From Aurantimicrobium sp. MWH-Uga1 (GTDB lineage Bacteria > Actinomycetota > Actinomycetes > Actinomycetales > Microbacteriaceae), in the NCBI RefSeq assembly GCF_003325955.1, contig NZ_CP030929.1, positions 248,001 to 312,000 of the forward strand: a DNA stretch of 64,000 bases, given 5' to 3'. Position 1 is the first letter of the stretch. The number at the start of each line of letters is the position of its first letter. The notes below the pieces were generated by a model. That model did not search any database. It saw only the letters and a program-made list of their open reading frames with translations, and had not been told where the DNA came from. This document shows positions 61,490-64,000 of the stretch, piece by piece. The translations under genes were made by a program, and so were the position numbers.

Positions 61490-64000
61490 TTATGCAAGGA
61501 CTTTCTTGATTCTTTGCAACGAGATTGGTTCTGCCGTTCCAAGAGGCTGCGCAAAGAGACTTACTCTGAATTCTTCAAGCATCCAGCGTGCTTTGACGAG
61601 GTGTGCTGGGGAGTGTGGGGCTAGAGGTATCTTGCCCCCTGCAGACTCGTAAAGATTGAGGGCTTGGGTAAGTTCAACAGATGCAGTTCTGTCTCTGCCT
61701 GAATCCTCGATCATGCGCTGAATACGCATCGTGATTGCTTTGATGTAGACAAGGATTCGTGGCAGTCGGGTAAGCCCAACCTCTCCGATAAAGCCTGGAC
61801 GTAATAGTTGCTCAAGATGAGCTTTTTCTTCTGTGAGCTGTGCCAAGAACGTCATCGGGTTTGCTTGGGCCATGGCTTTGTGTGCTTCTTTGGCTGCACT
61901 GAGAATTCTGGCTGTTTGTGAGACAGCATCAAAGATGTTGTCCATGATGGCACCTTGGACTCGGTCTCTGAGGGTTTCAAACTCTGCCTTTTGGAAGATC
62001 ATTCCGTCATCACGCATGGAGAACAGCACGTTATCCACGCTGGCGCCGATTGCATCGGCAATCAGTGCGCCCAGGCTTGGATAGGGGCTTTGGGTAAGGA
62101 TGAGTTTCTCATTGGCAGTGAGGTGCTCTTGCACATATTTCGCAGGGGAAGGAATTGCTGCAATTACTAGAGCTCTCGTTCCTAGCGGGTGTTCTCGTTT
62201 TTGGTCTGCTTCGGTGGCGAGAAGTCTGATTTTGACTTCTTGTTTGGTTGTTCCTGGGTGGGTGACCACGAGTGCAGGGTATGCCCGCACGGTGTTGCCG
62301 CCGTGTTGGGCATCCACCGTGCGGGGGAGTTCATCGAAGTCCCAGCTGGTGAGGTTGTCCCTTTCGAGGGGGGACGTTACGCGTTCTGCTACTTCAGCTA
62401 TGGCATCTCTCGTGCGCTCGGCTAGTCCTCGCTGAAGTTTGGTGAGGTTTTTATCTGTGCCGAGCCTCTTGCCTGTGCTGCTGATGACCCGATACGTCAT
62501 CCTCAGGTGATCAGGAAGGCGTTCGGGATCAAAGTCCTGTGCTGAAATAAGTGCTCCGCTGAGGCGTTGGAGAGTTTGCGCAACAGCAACAAGGACGCTG
62601 CCTTCGGGTTTTTCAGGCAGCGTTGCGGCGGCTTTCGTGGCCCAATCTGCTGCCGGCACTACCTGGCGGCGAATGTTCTTAGGAAGTGTCTTGATCAGGC
62701 CAGTGATGAGCTCGAGGCGCAAACCTGGAACAAGCCACTCGAATGCCTCTGGTTCTAATCTCGCCAGTAATGGAAGCGGGATTTCAACAGTGACGCCGTC
62801 GTCTTCGCGGCCAGGTTCAAATCTGTAGGTGAGCTTCAGGCGTTGGTCGCCAAAGGCCCACTCTGAGGGGAATTCATTCTCGTCATGTTCTGCTTCAGTT
62901 TCTTCTAACAAGTCAGAGCGTTGCATGGTGAGCAGGTCAGGGTTTGTGGCGCGCGCCTTCTTCCACCAGCCTTCAAAGGTTCTGGTGGAGAAGACATCGG
63001 CGGGGATGCGCTGGTCATAGAACGCGAAAACAACTTCGTCGTCAGCGAGAATGTCTCTTCTTCTTGAGCGTTCTTCAAGTTCTTCGAGCTGCCTGCGCAG
63101 TGCGCGATTGCTTCGATCGAATGCTTGCTTGGAATCCCATTCGCCATCCACCAATGCATGGCGAATAAACAGTTCACGGCAGAGTTCAGGATCAATACGT
63201 GAGTATTGCATTCGTCGGTGGGCTACGAGTGTGACGCCATAGAGCGTGACGCGCTCATAGGCGACGACAGCTCCTTGGTTTTTCTCCCAGTGTGGTTCGC
63301 TATAGCTTCGCTTGCACAGCTCTCCGGCAATCTTTTCGGCCCAGCTTGGATCTATCGCCGCATTGGTGCGGGCAAAGAGTCTGCTGGTTTCTACCAGCTC
63401 TGCACTCATCACAGCTGCAGGTGGTTTCTTCGCTAATGCAGATCCTGGAAAGATGACGAACTTCTGATTCCTCGCGCCGAGATACTCATGCTGTTGTTTG
63501 CGAGGAGAGTTCTTGTCGTTGTATTTGTTCCCTAGTTTGTTGTCGCTGACTTGCTTGAGACCGATGTGAGAGAGCAGGCCGGACAGAAGTGATTTGTGTA
63601 TGCCATCTGGATCAATCTTTGGTTCGCCCAAGCTCAAGCCCAATGGTTTCGTCAGGGTTTTGAGTTGGCGATAGACGTCGTTCCACTCGCGAACTCTGAG
63701 GTAGTTGAGAAACTCTGCTTTACACATTCTGCGGAAGGCGCTGGAGGAAAGTTCTTTCTGTTTCTCTTCGAGATAGTTCCACATGTTGAGCAAAGTGAGA
63801 AAGTCACTGGTGGGGTCAGTAAAGCGTGCATGGGAGAGGTCTGCTTGGGGGCGTTTTTCGAGAGGGCGTTCTCTCGGGTCTTGAATGGTGAGCCCTGCCA
63901 CAATCGCCATGACTTCTCTGGTCACTCCGTGGTGGCGCGACTCGAGAACCATGCGCGCAAAGCGGGGCTCGATGGGAAGTCGCGCTAAGTCGTGACCAAT
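61490..64000 (-). CDS. hrpA: ATP-dependent RNA helicase HrpA, C-terminal part (cut by window edge)
   Basis: The frame is open to the right edge of the window (the first visible codons read IGHDLARLPIEPRFARMVLES), so about 836 C-terminal residues are seen and the DEAH helicase core lies outside. The visible part has the helicase-associated region (GLTIQDPRERPLE, then FLTLLNMWNYL) and a long DUF3418 domain (DQRIPADVFSTRTFEGWWKKA, ELITGLIKTLPKNIRRQVVPAADWA, SWDFDELPRTVD), the architecture of HrpA. HrpA resolves stalled ribosomes in E. coli. The stop at 61490 is intact. Confidence 0.92.
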   Translation of the reverse strand: MGHDLARLPIEPRFARMVLESRHHGVTREVMAIVAGLTIQDPRERPLEKRPQADLSHARFTDPTSDFLTLLNMWNYLEEKQKELSSSAFRRMCKAEFLNYLRVREWNDVYRQLKTLTKPLGLSLGEPKIDPDGIHKSLLSGLLSHIGLKQVSDNKLGNKYNDKNSPRKQQHEYLGARNQKFVIFPGSALAKKPPAAVMSAELVETSRLFARTNAAIDPSWAEKIAGELCKRSYSEPHWEKNQGAVVAYERVTLYGVTLVAHRRMQYSRIDPELCRELFIRHALVDGEWDSKQAFDRSNRALRRQLEELEERSRRRDILADDEVVFAFYDQRIPADVFSTRTFEGWWKKARATNPDLLTMQRSDLLEETEAEHDENEFPSEWAFGDQRLKLTYRFEPGREDDGVTVEIPLPLLARLEPEAFEWLVPGLRLELITGLIKTLPKNIRRQVVPAADWATKAAATLPEKPEGSVLVAVAQTLQRLSGALISAQDFDPERLPDHLRMTYRVISSTGKRLGTDKNLTKLQRGLAERTRDAIAEVAERVTSPLERDNLTSWDFDELPRTVDAQHGGNTVRAYPALVVTHPGTTKQEVKIRLLATEADQKREHPLGTRALVIAAIPSPAKYVQEHLTANEKLILTQSPYPSLGALIADAIGASVDNVLFSMRDDGMIFQKAEFETLRDRVQGAIMDNIFDAVSQTARILSAAKEAHKAMAQANPMTFLAQLTEEKAHLEQLLRPGFIGEVGLTRLPRILVYIKAITMRIQRMIEDSGRDRTASVELTQALNLYESAGGKIPLAPHSPAHLVKARWMLEEFRVSLFAQPLGTAEPISLQRIKKVLA

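Overview
The window is bacterial chromosome from a small-genome actinobacterium, most likely a member of the Microbacteriaceae close to the freshwater planktonic Luna-type lineages (Aurantimicrobium, Rhodoluna). This is inferred from actinobacterial family proteins (CarD, GlnR, a DtxR/IdeR regulator, DUF3263, DUF3027, the MutT1-type Nudix/phosphatase fusion, a helicase with an MTES_1575-type nuclease tail), moderate GC, short spacers and many promoters whose -10 box lies 6-7 nt before the start codon, as in leaderless actinobacterial mRNAs. No species can be named from the sequence alone. No CRISPR array, insertion sequence, prophage or rRNA operon was seen.

Layout. 1-7 kb: DODA-type dioxygenase, YceI protein, and a one-carbon block of purU diverging from glyA-folD, with a ZTP (pfl) riboswitch in front of glyA; then a gamma-carbonic-anhydrase-like protein and a glycosyltransferase. 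7-12 kb: H1-like Lys/Ala/Pro protein, pirin, a wall-anchored surface protein, tRNA-Lys, DsbB with a 52-aa partner. 12-19 kb: a leftward glnR-ppk-mutT1 run, ygfZ, a methyltransferase, gpmA. 19-26 kb: lipoprotein, carD-ispDF-cysS-rlmB, a membrane DsbA-like thioredoxin, tRNA-Thr abutting a DUF3263 gene, a LytR_C protein. 26-32 kb: cold-shock gene behind an IdeR-type box, DUF3048 lipoprotein, groEL with tandem CIRCE elements, a WXG100 protein and an OmpR-type two-component pair. 32-40 kb: bacterial XPB helicase and its associated protein, a second cold-shock protein, DUF3027, serC, ideR, and an NlpC/P60 hydrolase behind a long structured leader. 40-44 kb: HNH endonuclease, tRNA-Arg, a RelE-like toxin-antitoxin pair, a LysR regulator diverging from an Orn/Lys/Arg-decarboxylase-family enzyme, and a small Zn-ribbon protein facing rlmN across a CsoR/CstR-like palindrome. 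45-56 kb: a 1334-aa helicase-nuclease, FmdB, 5-FTHF cyclo-ligase, GNAT, SDR, pdxH, a MalY-type C-S lyase and an MFS transporter. 56-60 kb: ribonucleotide reductase. 60-64 kb: an InlB-repeat surface protein and the C-terminal part of HrpA.

How the genes fit together. Folate one-carbon metabolism recurs (purU, glyA, folD, ygfZ, 5-FTHF cyclo-ligase), as do thiol redox (DsbB, DsbA-like protein, the RNR thiol tail), nitrogen/polyphosphate control (glnR-ppk) and cell-wall or surface functions (NlpC/P60, LytR_C, two sortase-type anchored proteins).

The most unusual observation is the ribonucleotide reductase. The beta subunit has Phe where the radical Tyr normally sits and Glu as first metal ligand (class Ic signature). 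The alpha subunit ends without C-terminal redox cysteines; a CxxC tail ending CESCQ is instead encoded in a separate 26-codon ORF that starts on the alpha stop codon (TAATG) in the -1 frame. The promoter carries two NrdR-type boxes and a perfect DnaA box.
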